A DNA stretch of 64,000 bases from Paracoccus sp. SCSIO 75233 (GCF_027912675.1 NZ_CP115757.1:434001-498000), one strand, 5' to 3'. Positions 30,002 to 41,527 are shown, counted from the stretch's first letter. The notes: generated by a model from the letters alone, not told the origin. Program-made: numbers and translations.

Positions 30002-30997
30002 TTAATCCAGCCGGAGCGCCGCGAAGATTTCTCCCGGCACGGATTTATTCATCTTCTGGACCAGCAACGCATGGCGCGTATCGCCCGGAAGATTTCCCCG
30101 TTGCCCGGCCCCGAGCGTGATTTTCAGCCGCAGCGGCGCATTGCCGTCCCAATTCGCCAGAACCTCGCTCGTCATTACGACATTGCGCATTATGATCCGC
30201 CTGCCGGCATTTTCTCCGGCCTTGATCTCGGCCACCCGCTCCGGGACGTAGCGGATCAGGACGATGGCAATATTGCGGGGCAGGGCGCGCTGCGGCGTCA
30301 GCTCGATCTCCGTGCGGTCGCCGGATTTCTTCCGGGTGATCGCGACCTTGTCGCCCTCGGCGCGCTGATCGGTAATCGCGGCCATCAATGCAGCGGGGCG
30401 AACGTCATTGACCGCAACCTCCCCGCCCACAAAGACCTGCGGTGTGAACAGATAGCGTGATCCGGCCACGGCATTATAGCCCTTCTGACGCCTTGCGAAT
30501 TCAGGGCGCGCGAAGCCGTCCGGCCAGCCGAGATAATCCCAGTAGTCGATATGCCAGCTCAGCGGCAAGACGTCGCGACGCCCCGCCAGATCGGCCAGCA
30601 ACTGCTCGGCAGGCGGGCAGGCGGCACAGCCCATTGCCGTGAAAAGCTCCACCACAACCGGCGAGCGTGCTTCCGGCCCCTGCCGCCGCCGTGGCTCCGC
30701 CGCAGATGAGCGTGGCTGGGGCGCATCGGCTGCGCCCGCTGAACCGCCCAGCGAGAAACCTGACCGGCCATCCACGAAACCGCGATTCCCGCCATCCAGA
30801 TCGGGTGCGATCCCCTCATTCTTGTTCACGGCATCGTTCATCGCGTCAAAAACCGCTTCCACATCATCCATGATTTCGCCGTAATCCCGGTCGCTATCCG
30901 AAACCGGTGCCTGCGCGTGACTCATCCCGGCAGAAAATGCCGAGATGCCGACAGCCAGCGACATAATCAGAGCAATGATGTAGGGTGTGTTTCGCAT
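30002..30997 (-). CDS. Exported DUF1223 (thioredoxin-like) protein
   Basis: 331 residues from ATG 30997 (MRNTPYIIALIMSLAVGISA, signal peptide cleaved after about SHAQA). The DUF1223 core begins VVVELFTAMGCAACPPAEQLL with a C-x-x-C pair, then LSWHIDYWDYLGWPDGFARPEF and YTPQVFV-like LFTPQVFVGGEVAVNDVR. DUF1223 proteins have a thioredoxin-like fold but no established reaction. The about 100-residue Asp/Gly/Arg-rich segment between signal and core is longer than I expect for the family. Divergent from acnA. Confidence 0.88.
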   Translation of the reverse strand: MRNTPYIIALIMSLAVGISAFSAGMSHAQAPVSDSDRDYGEIMDDVEAVFDAMNDAVNKNEGIAPDLDGGNRGFVDGRSGFSLGGSAGAADAPQPRSSAAEPRRRQGPEARSPVVVELFTAMGCAACPPAEQLLADLAGRRDVLPLSWHIDYWDYLGWPDGFARPEFARRQKGYNAVAGSRYLFTPQVFVGGEVAVNDVRPAALMAAITDQRAEGDKVAITRKKSGDRTEIELTPQRALPRNIAIVLIRYVPERVAEIKAGENAGRRIIMRNVVMTSEVLANWDGNAPLRLKITLGAGQRGNLPGDTRHALLVQKMNKSVPGEIFAALRLD

Positions 30998-31088
30998 AGT
31001 CTTTCGTGATGACGTGTTATTCTGGAATAGGGCATTGCCCCGGATTTCCCAAATCAAGGCTGTGTGACGCTTCAGACGTTCTGCCTTC

Positions 31089-31133
31089 GTTGCTCTTGTG
31101 CAACAAAGGCGTATTCGGTATGCAATAGCATAC
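31089..31133. promoter_or_regulatory. Two palindromes upstream of acnA
   Basis: GTTGC-TCTTGT-GCAAC (31089-31104) and GTATGC-AATA-GCATAC (31118-31133) are perfect inverted repeats about 30 bp apart in the divergent acnA/DUF1223 gap. They look like operator sites. Aconitase genes in Rhodobacterales are often iron-controlled, but I cannot assign a specific regulator from sequence. Confidence 0.45.
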
Positions 31134-31229
31134 AATTTGCGCGCCGGCCACTTGAAACGCGCCCCGGAATGGGGCATCTGACACCCGAACCGACCGCCGT
31201 ACCCATCAAACCGACAGGGAGAGGCCCAT

Positions 31230-33998
<2,769 letters not shown>

Positions 33999-34021
33999 GC
34001 GCCGCCCCCTCAAACGACCAG

Positions 34022-34055
34022 AACCCCCGGCCATCCGCCGGGGGTTTCCCTTTTT
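34022..34055 (+). terminator. Rho-independent terminator of acnA
   Basis: A perfect 9-bp stem, AACCCCCGG (34022-34030) with CCGGGGGTT (34038-34046), loop CCATCCG, followed by TCCCTTTTTCC. It lies 24 bp after the acnA stop. Confidence 0.9.
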
Positions 34056-34074
34056 CCGGCTTGCGACAGCCTAT

Positions 34075-34102
34075 AATTCGATTATTCTAGATATATCGAA
34101 TC
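34075..34102. promoter_or_regulatory. ArsR-type operator over the arsR promoter
   Basis: Imperfect 28-bp dyad with arms ATTCGAT (34076-34082) and ATCGAAT (34095-34101) around the centre TTCTAGAT, about 25-50 bp before the ArsR start. Spacing and AT-rich centre fit ArsR-family operators and overlap a TATAAT-like segment, so autoregulation is likely. Confidence 0.6.
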
Positions 34103-34124
34103 AATTACACCCGGAGCGACCCCC

Positions 34125-34487
34125 ATGAACCAATCCCAAGCCATGACCGCCCTGTCAGCGCTCGGCCAGGAAACCCGGCTGGAGACGTTCCGCCTGCTCG
34201 TCACCGCCTGCTGCCGCGGCCTGACCGCTGGCGAGATCGGAGAGAAAACCGGTGCGGTCCAAAACACGCTGTCCACCCATCTCGCCACACTGTCACAAGC
34301 TGGCCTCATCACGTCGAAGCGCGAGGGCCGCTCGATCCGCTATTTTGCCGATCTGGACGGGATGCGCGGACTGCTCGGCTATCTGATGGATGATTGCTGC
34401 GCCGGACGGGCAGGGCGCAGCACCAGTGATGACAGCGGCGAAGCCTGCTGCGACGCGAAACCGCAACTGGCCGCGAATTGCTGCTGA
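34125..34487 (+). CDS. arsR: ArsR-family metalloregulator with C-terminal Cys pairs
   Basis: 120-residue winged-helix repressor (LSALGQETRLETFRLLV; recognition helix GAVQNTLSTHLATLSQAGLI; wing KREGRSIRYFAD). Cys pairs occur at 91-92 (LMDDCCAGR), 108-109 and 119-120. A C-terminal vicinal Cys pair plus a third Cys is the As(III) site of Acidithiobacillus ferrooxidans-type ArsR (Cys95, Cys96, Cys102), so arsenite/antimonite sensing is the best guess. Oddly, no arsB/arsC/acr3 gene adjoins it; downstream genes are convergent. It probably represses itself through the upstream dyad. Confidence 0.85.
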   Translation: MNQSQAMTALSALGQETRLETFRLLVTACCRGLTAGEIGEKTGAVQNTLSTHLATLSQAGLITSKREGRSIRYFADLDGMRGLLGYLMDDCCAGRAGRSTSDDSGEACCDAKPQLAANCC

Positions 34488-34492
34488 CTGGC

Positions 34493-34520
34493 GGGGAACA
34501 GGCGCGCCCCGCCTGTCCCC
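34493..34520. terminator. Bidirectional terminator-like stem between convergent regulators
   Basis: GGGG-A-ACAGGCG (34493-34504) pairs with CGCCTGTCCCC (34510-34520), an 11-bp stem with one bulged A and a 5-nt loop. It sits exactly between the arsR stop and the stop of the minus-strand SmtB-like gene. No T-run is present. Confidence 0.5.
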
Positions 34521-34838
34521 CTAATCCTCGTCGTGATCCTCGCCGATATGCCGGGCCATGTCGCGCAGCATATCGCTGACATGACGGTCGGAGAGCTGAT
34601 AGAACACCTGCCGCGCCTGCCGTTCCGCCCGGACCAGCCGCGCCCCGCGCAGCAGGCGCAGGTGATGGCTCACCAGCGTCTGCGACAGCTCCAGCGATGC
34701 GGCAATATCGCCCACAGATTTCGGCGCGTCGAGGCAATGGAACATGATCCTCAGGCGCGTCGGATCGCCCAGCAGACGAAACGTCTCCGCCAGAATGGCG
34801 ATGTCGTGCTGGGAGGGCGCGTCGTCAGCCCCGCTCAT
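34521..34838 (-). CDS. SmtB/CzrA-type zinc-responsive repressor
   Basis: 105-residue ArsR/SmtB-family repressor (FRLLGDPTRLRIMFHCL; recognition helix ELSQTLVSHHLRLLRGARLV). The alpha-5 metal site is complete: Asp84, His86, His97, Glu100, the same D-x-H-x10-H-x2-E spacing as SmtB. This predicts Zn(II) (or Co) sensing across the dimer. A His/Asp tail (DHDED) follows. It overlaps the stop of the upstream CDF transporter by four bases, so exporter and sensor form one operon. Confidence 0.92.
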   Translation of the reverse strand: MSGADDAPSQHDIAILAETFRLLGDPTRLRIMFHCLDAPKSVGDIAASLELSQTLVSHHLRLLRGARLVRAERQARQVFYQLSDRHVSDMLRDMARHIGEDHDED

Positions 34839-35854
34839 GCCCCGGCTCCTTGCGGGGCAGGCGCGTTCACGCCCGTCCCGGTCTCGCTGCCATGCCCGGC
34901 CTCCGCGTGATCGTGGTCATCCGCGCCGCTCAGCTTGCAATGGCTTGCGGCACCCTCCCAACTGATCGCAACGGTCGCGTGGGCAATATCGAACTCGTCA
35001 TTCAACGCCCGCTCCACGGCTTCGACCACAGCGCGCGCCTCACCCGGATTTTCAGGCCGCACATGCATCGTCGCCATCACCTTGCCGGAGGTGATCGACC
35101 AGACATGGATATGCTCGACCGCCGCCAGCCCCGGCACATTTGACGTCAAATAGGCCCGGATTTCCGCAGGCTCTGCCCCTTTCGGCGTCCCCTCCAGCAG
35201 AATATTCAGTGCATTTTTCATCAGCGCCCAGGCGCTGCGCAGGATCAGCAGCGAGACGAAGACCGACAGAATCGGGTCCGCTGGTGTCCATCCGGTGAAC
35301 CAGATGATGATCGCCGCCAGAATCGCCCCGACAGAGCCGAGCAGATCGCCCATCACATGCAGCGAGGCACCCTGAATATTGACGTGATCCTTGTCACCGC
35401 GCGACAGGATCCACAGCACCAGAATATTGACCAGCAACCCGGCCACGGCGACCGCCATCATCGAACCGGCCAGAACCGGCTGCGGATTCCAAAGCCGCGT
35501 CCACGCCTCGTAAATGATCCATCCGGCAATCAGGAACAGCGTCGTCGCGTTCAGCAGGCTGGCCACCACCTCGGATCGCCCATAACCAAAGGTCCGCTTC
35601 TCATCCGCCGGACGCCGTCCCAGCCGAAAGGCCAGATAAGACAGACCGAGCGCTGCCGCATCGGTCAACATATGCCCGGCATCGGCCAGCAGCGCCAGAG
35701 AACCGGAAATCAACCCGCCGATCACCTCGACCACCATGAAGCTGGCGATCAGGAAGAAGGACAACAGCACCTTGCGTTCATTGTCGCTGGTGACGGGCGG
35801 CGTGTGAGAATGGTCGTGGTCGTGACCTTCTCCATGTGTATCGGCTGGTGACAT
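34835..35854 (-). CDS. Cation diffusion facilitator (zinc efflux)
   Basis: CDF-family heavy-metal/proton antiporter, 339 residues. ATG 35854 (MSPADTHGEGHDHDHSHTPP) has AGAGG seven bases upstream and is preferred to an upstream in-frame start. Six transmembrane helices; site A motifs ALLADAGHMLTDAAAL (helix 2) and LHVMGDLLGSVGAI (helix 5, H-x3-D) match ZitB/CzcD zinc transporters. His-rich N- and C-termini (DDHDHAEAGHG) can bind metal. Co-transcribed with the SmtB-type sensor; an ArsR-type dyad lies upstream. Confidence 0.93.
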   Translation of the reverse strand: MSPADTHGEGHDHDHSHTPPVTSDNERKVLLSFFLIASFMVVEVIGGLISGSLALLADAGHMLTDAAALGLSYLAFRLGRRPADEKRTFGYGRSEVVASLLNATTLFLIAGWIIYEAWTRLWNPQPVLAGSMMAVAVAGLLVNILVLWILSRGDKDHVNIQGASLHVMGDLLGSVGAILAAIIIWFTGWTPADPILSVFVSLLILRSAWALMKNALNILLEGTPKGAEPAEIRAYLTSNVPGLAAVEHIHVWSITSGKVMATMHVRPENPGEARAVVEAVERALNDEFDIAHATVAISWEGAASHCKLSGADDHDHAEAGHGSETGTGVNAPAPQGAGA

Positions 35855-35882
35855 GACGTACCTCTGATTAAAAATATAACAC

Positions 35883-35898
35883 ATGAATATGTGTTCAT
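35883..35898 (-). promoter_or_regulatory. SmtB/CzrA-type operator upstream of the CDF gene
   Basis: ATGAATATGTGTTCAT is an imperfect inverted repeat (ATGAA-x-A-x2-T-x-TTCAT) in an AT-rich stretch 29 bp before the CDF start. It resembles the 12-2-12 operators (TGAACA-type half-sites) of zinc-sensing ArsR/SmtB repressors, fitting the sensor encoded in the same operon. Confidence 0.6.
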
Positions 35899-36138
35899 AT
35901 ATCGTATGTCAAGAAGGCATGGTGCTGATCTTCGCCTGCCGTGATTCCGATAGCGGGCGGAGAAGTCGCCGGATACGGGTCAGCCGGACCGGGACGATCC
36001 CCTTACCCTCGACCGGAGGTTTCGTGGCGAAACCAATCGCTGCGGTCTTGCACTGCCTGCAATTCGCATCTTGCCATAAAGGGCGATCTGGTGTTCGGAG
36101 GATTTGAACAGCGCCAGCCTGCAGTCTATTTTACCGGC

Positions 36139-36699
36139 ATGTCCTCCGATATCTCCGCCTTCCCTTTGCTGCCTGCCCGTGTCCATGAAGCCTGCGGACC
36201 GCTGGCAATCGGTCTGGCTGCGGTTGCGGCAGCGGATGCAGGCGATGTGCTGTGGATCCGGGAAAGCTGGCAGCTGCAAAACGCCAGCATCGGCGGGCTT
36301 TCGGCGTATATCGACCCGTCCCGGCTCTTGCTCGCACAGACGAAAAAGCAGGCGGAGACGCTGGCCGTGGCCGAAGAAACCCTGCGTGACGGGCGTGTCC
36401 CGCTGGTGGTGATGGAACTGACCGCGCCCCTTGGCCTGACCGCCGGACGCAGGCTGCAACTGGCGGCGAAGGCGGGGCACAGCACCGGGCTCTGCCTGAT
36501 CCCCGAAGGGATGGGCAGCCCGGCGGCGGAAACCCGGTGGCATATCAGCCCGCTGCCCGACCCTGCCAGTGCAGCGGAAGACTCGACTCTGCAACGATGG
36601 GCGCTTATTAAGAACAAATCAGGAACATTAGGTATCTGGCATGTTCGATGGAGCCAATCGGCGCGTCGTCTCATTGTGGTTTCCAAGGCTCGCGAGTGA
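36139..36699 (+). CDS. imuA: ImuA, translesion mutasome RecA-like protein
   Basis: RecA/SulA-like partner of ImuB and DnaE2 in damage-induced mutagenesis. 186 residues from ATG 36139; a GTG at 36091 with AAAGGG seven bases upstream would add 16 residues. Family features: LPARVHEACGPLAIGLAAVAA, GDVLWIRESWQ, and the C-terminal RWALIKNKSGTLGIWHVRW. It is on the short side for ImuA and lacks an obvious Walker A. The gene overlaps imuB by 59 bases, and a LexA box is embedded in its 3' end. No SOS box was found upstream of imuA itself. Confidence 0.8.
   Translation: MSSDISAFPLLPARVHEACGPLAIGLAAVAAADAGDVLWIRESWQLQNASIGGLSAYIDPSRLLLAQTKKQAETLAVAEETLRDGRVPLVVMELTAPLGLTAGRRLQLAAKAGHSTGLCLIPEGMGSPAAETRWHISPLPDPASAAEDSTLQRWALIKNKSGTLGIWHVRWSQSARRLIVVSKARE
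36612..36626 (+). promoter_or_regulatory. LexA (SOS) box inside imuA, just before imuB
   Basis: GAACAAATCAGGAAC is an exact GAAC-N7-GAAC match to the alphaproteobacterial LexA operator. It ends 14 bases before the imuB ATG, within the imuA reading frame, where it uses the codons AAC-AAA-TCA-GGA-ACA-TTA, AT-rich ones that this GC-rich genome mostly avoids. This suggests selection on the DNA site. Confidence 0.7.
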
Positions 36700-38119
36700 C
36701 CGGGCCTTGCGGTTGCGCCCTGTCGCGGGGCCGTTCGCGCTGACCTTGCGGCAGGACAATACCAACCGGATATATTGCCTGAATATCACCGCCGAACGGC
36801 AAGGGCTGTATCGCGGCATGATCTTTTCCGATGCCCGCGCCTTCTGCCCCGATCTGCAAAGCCGCCCCGCCGAGCCGATGGCGGATCGGTGTTTTCTGAA
36901 CAACCTGCGCCGCTGGGCCACGCGGTATTGCCCCTGGGTCGGGTTTGAGGGTGAGGACGGGCTGGTCATGGACATCACCGGCTCCGCCCATCTTGCGGGG
37001 GGCGAGGCGGCGATGCTGGCCGATCTGCGCCAGCGGCTGGCCCGGGTCGGGCTGACGGTGCAGATTGGGCTGGGCGACACGCGCGGCGCGGCCTGGGCGC
37101 TGGCGCGGCATGGCGAAGGCGTGGCGGCACCGGGGGCGGCGCAGGCGGCGCTTGACCCGCTGCCAGTGGCGGCATTGCGGCTGGACAGCGACACCGTCAC
37201 GGCGCTGCAGAGGCTGGGCCTTCGCACCATCGGACAACTCGCCAATGCCGCCCGCGCCCCGCTCGCCCGCCGTTTCGGCCCGGACCTGCTGATGCGGCTG
37301 GATCAGGCGCTTGGCCTGCAACCCGAGCAGATTTCCCCGCAAGCCGAGCCGCCCCATTACGGCGTGCGGCTGAGCCTGCCCGAACCCATCGGGCTGGAGG
37401 CGGATGTGATGGCCGGAACCGAACGCCTGCTGATCCGCCTCTGCGACAAGCTGATCCGGGACGAGGCCGGGGCGCGGGTGCTGTGCCTGACCCTGCGCCG
37501 CGTGGACAGCCACGCCCGGCATGTCGAGCTACGCCTTGCCCGCCCCTTGCGCGACCCGGCCCGCATCCTGCCGCTTTTCGCGCGCGACATCGGTCAGGTC
37601 GACGCAGGCTATGGCATCGACCAGATGCGGCTTGAGGCGACGCAGGTTGAGCCGCTCCCGACCGAGCAGATCAACCATGCCGGGCCCGACAACCGGGACC
37701 GGCTGGACGACCTCATCACCCGCATCGGCACAAGGATCGGGCTGGAAAACATCCTGCGTTTCCTGCCCGCCGACAGCCATATCCCGGAACGCAGCTTCAT
37801 CATGGCACCGGCGGCTTATTCCAGCCCCGAACCCTTTCCCCCGCCCCCGCGTCTCCGCCCGCTGATCATGTTCCGCCCCGAAGCGATCCGCGCCACCGGC
37901 CCGCGCCCGCCGCAGCAGTTCCGCTGGCGACGGATGCGCCTGACGACCATGCGCGCGACGGGACCGGAACGGATCGCGCCGGAATGGTGGCTGAACGATG
38001 AAAACTGGCGCAGCGGGCCGCGCGACTACTGGCGGGTCGAGACAACACAGGGCCGCCGCCTCTGGCTGTTCTACACGCCGCAAGATCCCGGCTGGTTCGT
38101 TCAGGGAGAGTTCGCATGA
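36641..38119 (+). CDS. imuB: ImuB, Y-family polymerase-like mutasome subunit
   Basis: 492-residue non-catalytic Y-family protein that bridges ImuA, DnaE2 and the beta clamp. The catalytic acidic motif I of DinB is replaced by VSLWFPRLASDRAL; VMDITGSAHLAGGE keeps a family core. The thumb/helix-hairpin region LRLDSDTVTALQRLGLRTIGQLA and the little-finger part follow. The C-terminus (PEWWLNDENWRSGPRDYWRV) is typical of ImuB. ATG 36641 lies within imuA in another frame. It overlaps dnaE2 by four bases. Expected to be DNA-damage inducible via LexA. Confidence 0.92.
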   Translation: MFDGANRRVVSLWFPRLASDRALRLRPVAGPFALTLRQDNTNRIYCLNITAERQGLYRGMIFSDARAFCPDLQSRPAEPMADRCFLNNLRRWATRYCPWVGFEGEDGLVMDITGSAHLAGGEAAMLADLRQRLARVGLTVQIGLGDTRGAAWALARHGEGVAAPGAAQAALDPLPVAALRLDSDTVTALQRLGLRTIGQLANAARAPLARRFGPDLLMRLDQALGLQPEQISPQAEPPHYGVRLSLPEPIGLEADVMAGTERLLIRLCDKLIRDEAGARVLCLTLRRVDSHARHVELRLARPLRDPARILPLFARDIGQVDAGYGIDQMRLEATQVEPLPTEQINHAGPDNRDRLDDLITRIGTRIGLENILRFLPADSHIPERSFIMAPAAYSSPEPFPPPPRLRPLIMFRPEAIRATGPRPPQQFRWRRMRLTTMRATGPERIAPEWWLNDENWRSGPRDYWRVETTQGRRLWLFYTPQDPGWFVQGEFA

Positions 38120-41100
38120 TCGAGATCAATCGCGAGAATCGCCCGGTCGAACCGCCCCGCAGCACCCTGTCAGCCCGGTCAGGCGGCTATGCGGAGCTTT
38201 GCGTGACCACGAATTTCACCTTCCTGACCGGGGCCTCCCATCCCGAGGAATTCGTCACCCGCGCCGCCGAGCTGGGCCTGTCGGCCATCGCCATCACCGA
38301 CCGCAACTCGCTGGCCGGTGTGGTGCGGGCATATTCGGCGCTGAAAATCCTGACTGAAAAGGCGGAGGAGGCGATCCGCATCCGCTCGCAGCATCGCATC
38401 GACACATGTTCGCGGCAGGAAATCGGCACGCCCCGCGACATTCCCGCGCCCGAGGTGCCGCATCTGCCGAAGCTGATCACCGGCTGCCGTCTGGTGCTGC
38501 GCGACAGCGCGGTCGAATGGCTGGCGCTGCCCACTGATCTGGCGGCCTATAAACGGCTGACGCGGCTGCTGACGCTGGGCAAGCGGCGGGCCGGGAAGGC
38601 GGAATGCCATCTGGACCTTGCGGATATGCTGGACCATTGCGCCGGCATGATCCTGATCGCGCTGCCGCAGGGCGGGCTGACGGAGGCCGCGCCCGATATC
38701 CAGCGCCTCCGTCGCCGTTTTCCGGGCAATGTCTTTCTGGGGGCCGCGCCGCGCTATGACGGCTCGGATCAGGCGCATCTCGATGCCTGCGCCCATCTGG
38801 CGCTGCGCTGTGCCACGCCAATGGTGGCGGTTGGCGATGTGCTGATGCACCGTGCCAGCCGCCGCCCGCTGGCCGATGTGCTGACCTGTATGCGCGAGCA
38901 TTGCACCATCGACAATATCGGCACCCGCGCGCTCTTGAATGCCGAGCGGCGGCTGAAAGGCCACGCCGATATGGAGCGGGTGTTCTACAACCACCCTGCC
39001 GCGCTGCGCCGCACGCTGGAAATCGCCAACCGCTGCGCCTTCAGTCTGAAGGAACTCAGCTATCAATATCCCGATGAGATTGCGGAGGGCGGCGAGACCC
39101 CGATGGCGCGGCTGACCCGGCTGGCGCAGGAAGGGATGCAGCGCCGCTATCCGAACGGCGCGCCGGAACGGCCCCGGCAGCTGATGGCCAAGGAACTGGC
39201 CGTGATCGAGGAACTCGACTACCCCGCCTATTTCCTGACCGTCCATGACATCGTGCAATATGCGCGTTCGCAGGGGATTCTGTGTCAGGGGCGCGGCTCG
39301 GCGGCGAATTCGATCCTGTGTTACCTTCTGGGCATCACCGATGTCAGCCCCGACCAGATCGGCATGGTGTTTGAACGCTTTGTCTCACGCCATCGCGGCG
39401 AGCCGCCCGATATCGACGTCGATTTCGAACATGAGCGCCGCGAAGAAGTCATCCAGTGGATTTATGAAAAATACGGCCGCCACCGCGCGGGGCTCTGCGC
39501 CACCGTGATCCATTTCCGGTCCCGCGCCGCGATCCGAGAGGTCGGCAAGGTCATGGGGCTTTCGCAGGACGTGACGGCGGGAATGTCCGGCTCGATCTGG
39601 GGGCATTCCAGCGACGGCCCCGATCTGGACCGCGTGCGCGAACTGGGCCTGAACCCCGATGATCGCCGGCTGGCCCAGACGCTGCGCCTGATTGGGGAAC
39701 TGATCGGCTTTCCGCGCCACCTGTCCCAGCATGTCGGCGGGTTTGTGATCACAAAGGGTCGGCTGGACGAGCTTTGCCCCATCGAAAACGCCGCGATGGA
39801 GGATCGCACCGTCATCGAATGGGACAAGGACGATATCGACGCGCTTGGTATCCTCAAGGTCGATGTGCTGGGGTTGGGGATGCTGACCTGTATCCGCAAG
39901 GCGTTCAAGCTGCTGGCCGATCACGAAGGGATGGCGCTGACGCTGGCGAGTGTCCCGCCCGAGGATCCCGCCACTTATGACATGCTCTGCGTGGCCGATG
40001 CGGTCGGTGTGTTTCAGGTCGAAAGCCGGGCGCAGATGAATTTCCTGCCGCGCATGAAGCCGAAGGAGTTTTATGATCTGGTGATCGAGGTCGCCATCGT
40101 CCGCCCCGGCCCGATTCAGGGTGGTATGGTTCAGCCCTATATCCGCCGCCGTCAGGGGCTTGAGGCACCTGAACCCTTCGGCGCCGAACTGGAAGAGGTC
40201 ACCCGCCGCACCCTCGGTGTACCGCTGTTTCAGGAACAGGCCCTGCAGATCGCCGTGGTCGGCGCGGGCTATACCGCCGAGGAGGCCGATCAGCTGCGCC
40301 GCGCGCTGGCATCCTTCCGGCGCATGGGCACGATTGGCGATCATAAGGAAAAATTCATCGCCGGCATGCTGGCTCGCGGCTACAGCCCCGAGATCGCCGA
40401 ACGCTGTTTCAGCCAGATCGAGGGCTTTGCCGATTACGGTTTCCCCGAAAGCCACGCGGCGGCCTTCGCGCTGCTGGTCTATGTCTCGGCATGGCTGAAG
40501 CGCCATCACCCGGCGGTCTTTGCCTGCGCGCTGCTGAACGCGCAGCCGATGGGCTTTTACGCCCCGGCCCAGATCGTCCGCGACGCCCGCGACCATCAGG
40601 TTGAGGTGCGCCCGATCTGCGTCAATCACAGCGCATGGGACAACACGCTGGAACGCCGGGGCGATGGCGCGCTGGCCCTGCGGCTTGGCTTTCGCCAGAT
40701 CAAGGGCTTCCGGGAGGACGACGCCGACTGGATCGCGGCCGCGCGCGGCAATGGCTATCCCGACCCCGAATCCCTGTGGCTGCGCGCCGGGATCGCGCCT
40801 GCCGTGCTGGAACGTCTGGCCGAGGCGGATGGCTTCGCCGTCATGGGCCTCACCCGCCGCGACGCGCTGTGGCAGGTCCGCGCGATCCGGGGGCAGGCGC
40901 CGCTGCCGCTGTTTGGCGACCCCATCGACGGCGAGGCGATCCACGAGCCCGCCGTCACCCTGCCGCAGATGCATCTGGGCGAGGAGGTGGTCGAGGATTA
41001 CGTCGCCACCCGCCTGACGCTCCGCGCTCACCCGATGGAGCTGCTGCGCCCCTCGATCCCCGGCCTCACCCGCCACAGCGAGTTGACCGCGGCCCCGCTG

Positions 41101-41490
41101 CGACGCACCGCCGTCTGCGGCCTCGTCATCACCCGCCAGCGGCCCGGCACGGCGTCCGGCGTGATCTTCCTGACGCTGGAGGACGAAACCGGCGTCTCAA
41201 ATGTGGTGGTCTGGAGCAAGGTCTTCCAGCACTTCCGCCGCGAGGTCATGGGCGGCCGCCTGCTGCGCGTCACCGGCAAGCTGCAACGCGAAGGCATCGT
41301 CGTGCATCTGATCGCGGAACATATCGAGGATCTCTCGCACCGCCTCGGCGATCTGGGTCATCCGATGGAAGATGCCATCGGTCAGATGACCGCCAAGACC
41401 GACAACGCCCCCCGTCCGCTGCCCGCACCGCGTGCCATGCACCCCCGCGATCAGGCGAAACGGCTGTTCCCCAGCCGGGATTTCCACTGA
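38116..41490 (+). CDS. dnaE2: Error-prone DNA polymerase III alpha subunit DnaE2
   Basis: C-family polymerase of the ImuA-ImuB-DnaE2 mutasome, 1124 residues. An N-terminal PHP domain begins LCVTTNFTFLTGASHPEEFV. The catalytic palm has GRGSAANSILCYLLGIT and PPDIDVDFEHERREEV with the paired Asp residues; QVESRAQMNFLPRMKP and the fingers follow, then an OB-fold domain (GLVITRQRPGTASGVIFLTL). DnaE2-type C-terminus without the tau-binding tail of DnaE1. Forms an operon with imuB (ATGA overlap). Confidence 0.96.
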   Translation: MIEINRENRPVEPPRSTLSARSGGYAELCVTTNFTFLTGASHPEEFVTRAAELGLSAIAITDRNSLAGVVRAYSALKILTEKAEEAIRIRSQHRIDTCSRQEIGTPRDIPAPEVPHLPKLITGCRLVLRDSAVEWLALPTDLAAYKRLTRLLTLGKRRAGKAECHLDLADMLDHCAGMILIALPQGGLTEAAPDIQRLRRRFPGNVFLGAAPRYDGSDQAHLDACAHLALRCATPMVAVGDVLMHRASRRPLADVLTCMREHCTIDNIGTRALLNAERRLKGHADMERVFYNHPAALRRTLEIANRCAFSLKELSYQYPDEIAEGGETPMARLTRLAQEGMQRRYPNGAPERPRQLMAKELAVIEELDYPAYFLTVHDIVQYARSQGILCQGRGSAANSILCYLLGITDVSPDQIGMVFERFVSRHRGEPPDIDVDFEHERREEVIQWIYEKYGRHRAGLCATVIHFRSRAAIREVGKVMGLSQDVTAGMSGSIWGHSSDGPDLDRVRELGLNPDDRRLAQTLRLIGELIGFPRHLSQHVGGFVITKGRLDELCPIENAAMEDRTVIEWDKDDIDALGILKVDVLGLGMLTCIRKAFKLLADHEGMALTLASVPPEDPATYDMLCVADAVGVFQVESRAQMNFLPRMKPKEFYDLVIEVAIVRPGPIQGGMVQPYIRRRQGLEAPEPFGAELEEVTRRTLGVPLFQEQALQIAVVGAGYTAEEADQLRRALASFRRMGTIGDHKEKFIAGMLARGYSPEIAERCFSQIEGFADYGFPESHAAAFALLVYVSAWLKRHHPAVFACALLNAQPMGFYAPAQIVRDARDHQVEVRPICVNHSAWDNTLERRGDGALALRLGFRQIKGFREDDADWIAAARGNGYPDPESLWLRAGIAPAVLERLAEADGFAVMGLTRRDALWQVRAIRGQAPLPLFGDPIDGEAIHEPAVTLPQMHLGEEVVEDYVATRLTLRAHPMELLRPSIPGLTRHSELTAAPLRRTAVCGLVITRQRPGTASGVIFLTLEDETGVSNVVVWSKVFQHFRREVMGGRLLRVTGKLQREGIVVHLIAEHIEDLSHRLGDLGHPMEDAIGQMTAKTDNAPRPLPAPRAMHPRDQAKRLFPSRDFH

Positions 41491-41527
41491 GCCCCGGCAT
41501 TCACCGGCCACCCCCCCCCGGCAACCG

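Noticed and set aside
36093..36110. LexA box upstream of imuA
   Set aside because: GTTC and GAAC there are nine bases apart and inverted, not the seven-base direct repeat of the alphaproteobacterial operator.
41511..41519. C9 homopolymer after dnaE2 as a phase-variation tract
   Set aside because: It lies between two convergent genes outside coding sequence and promoters; a sequencing or drift effect is more likely.
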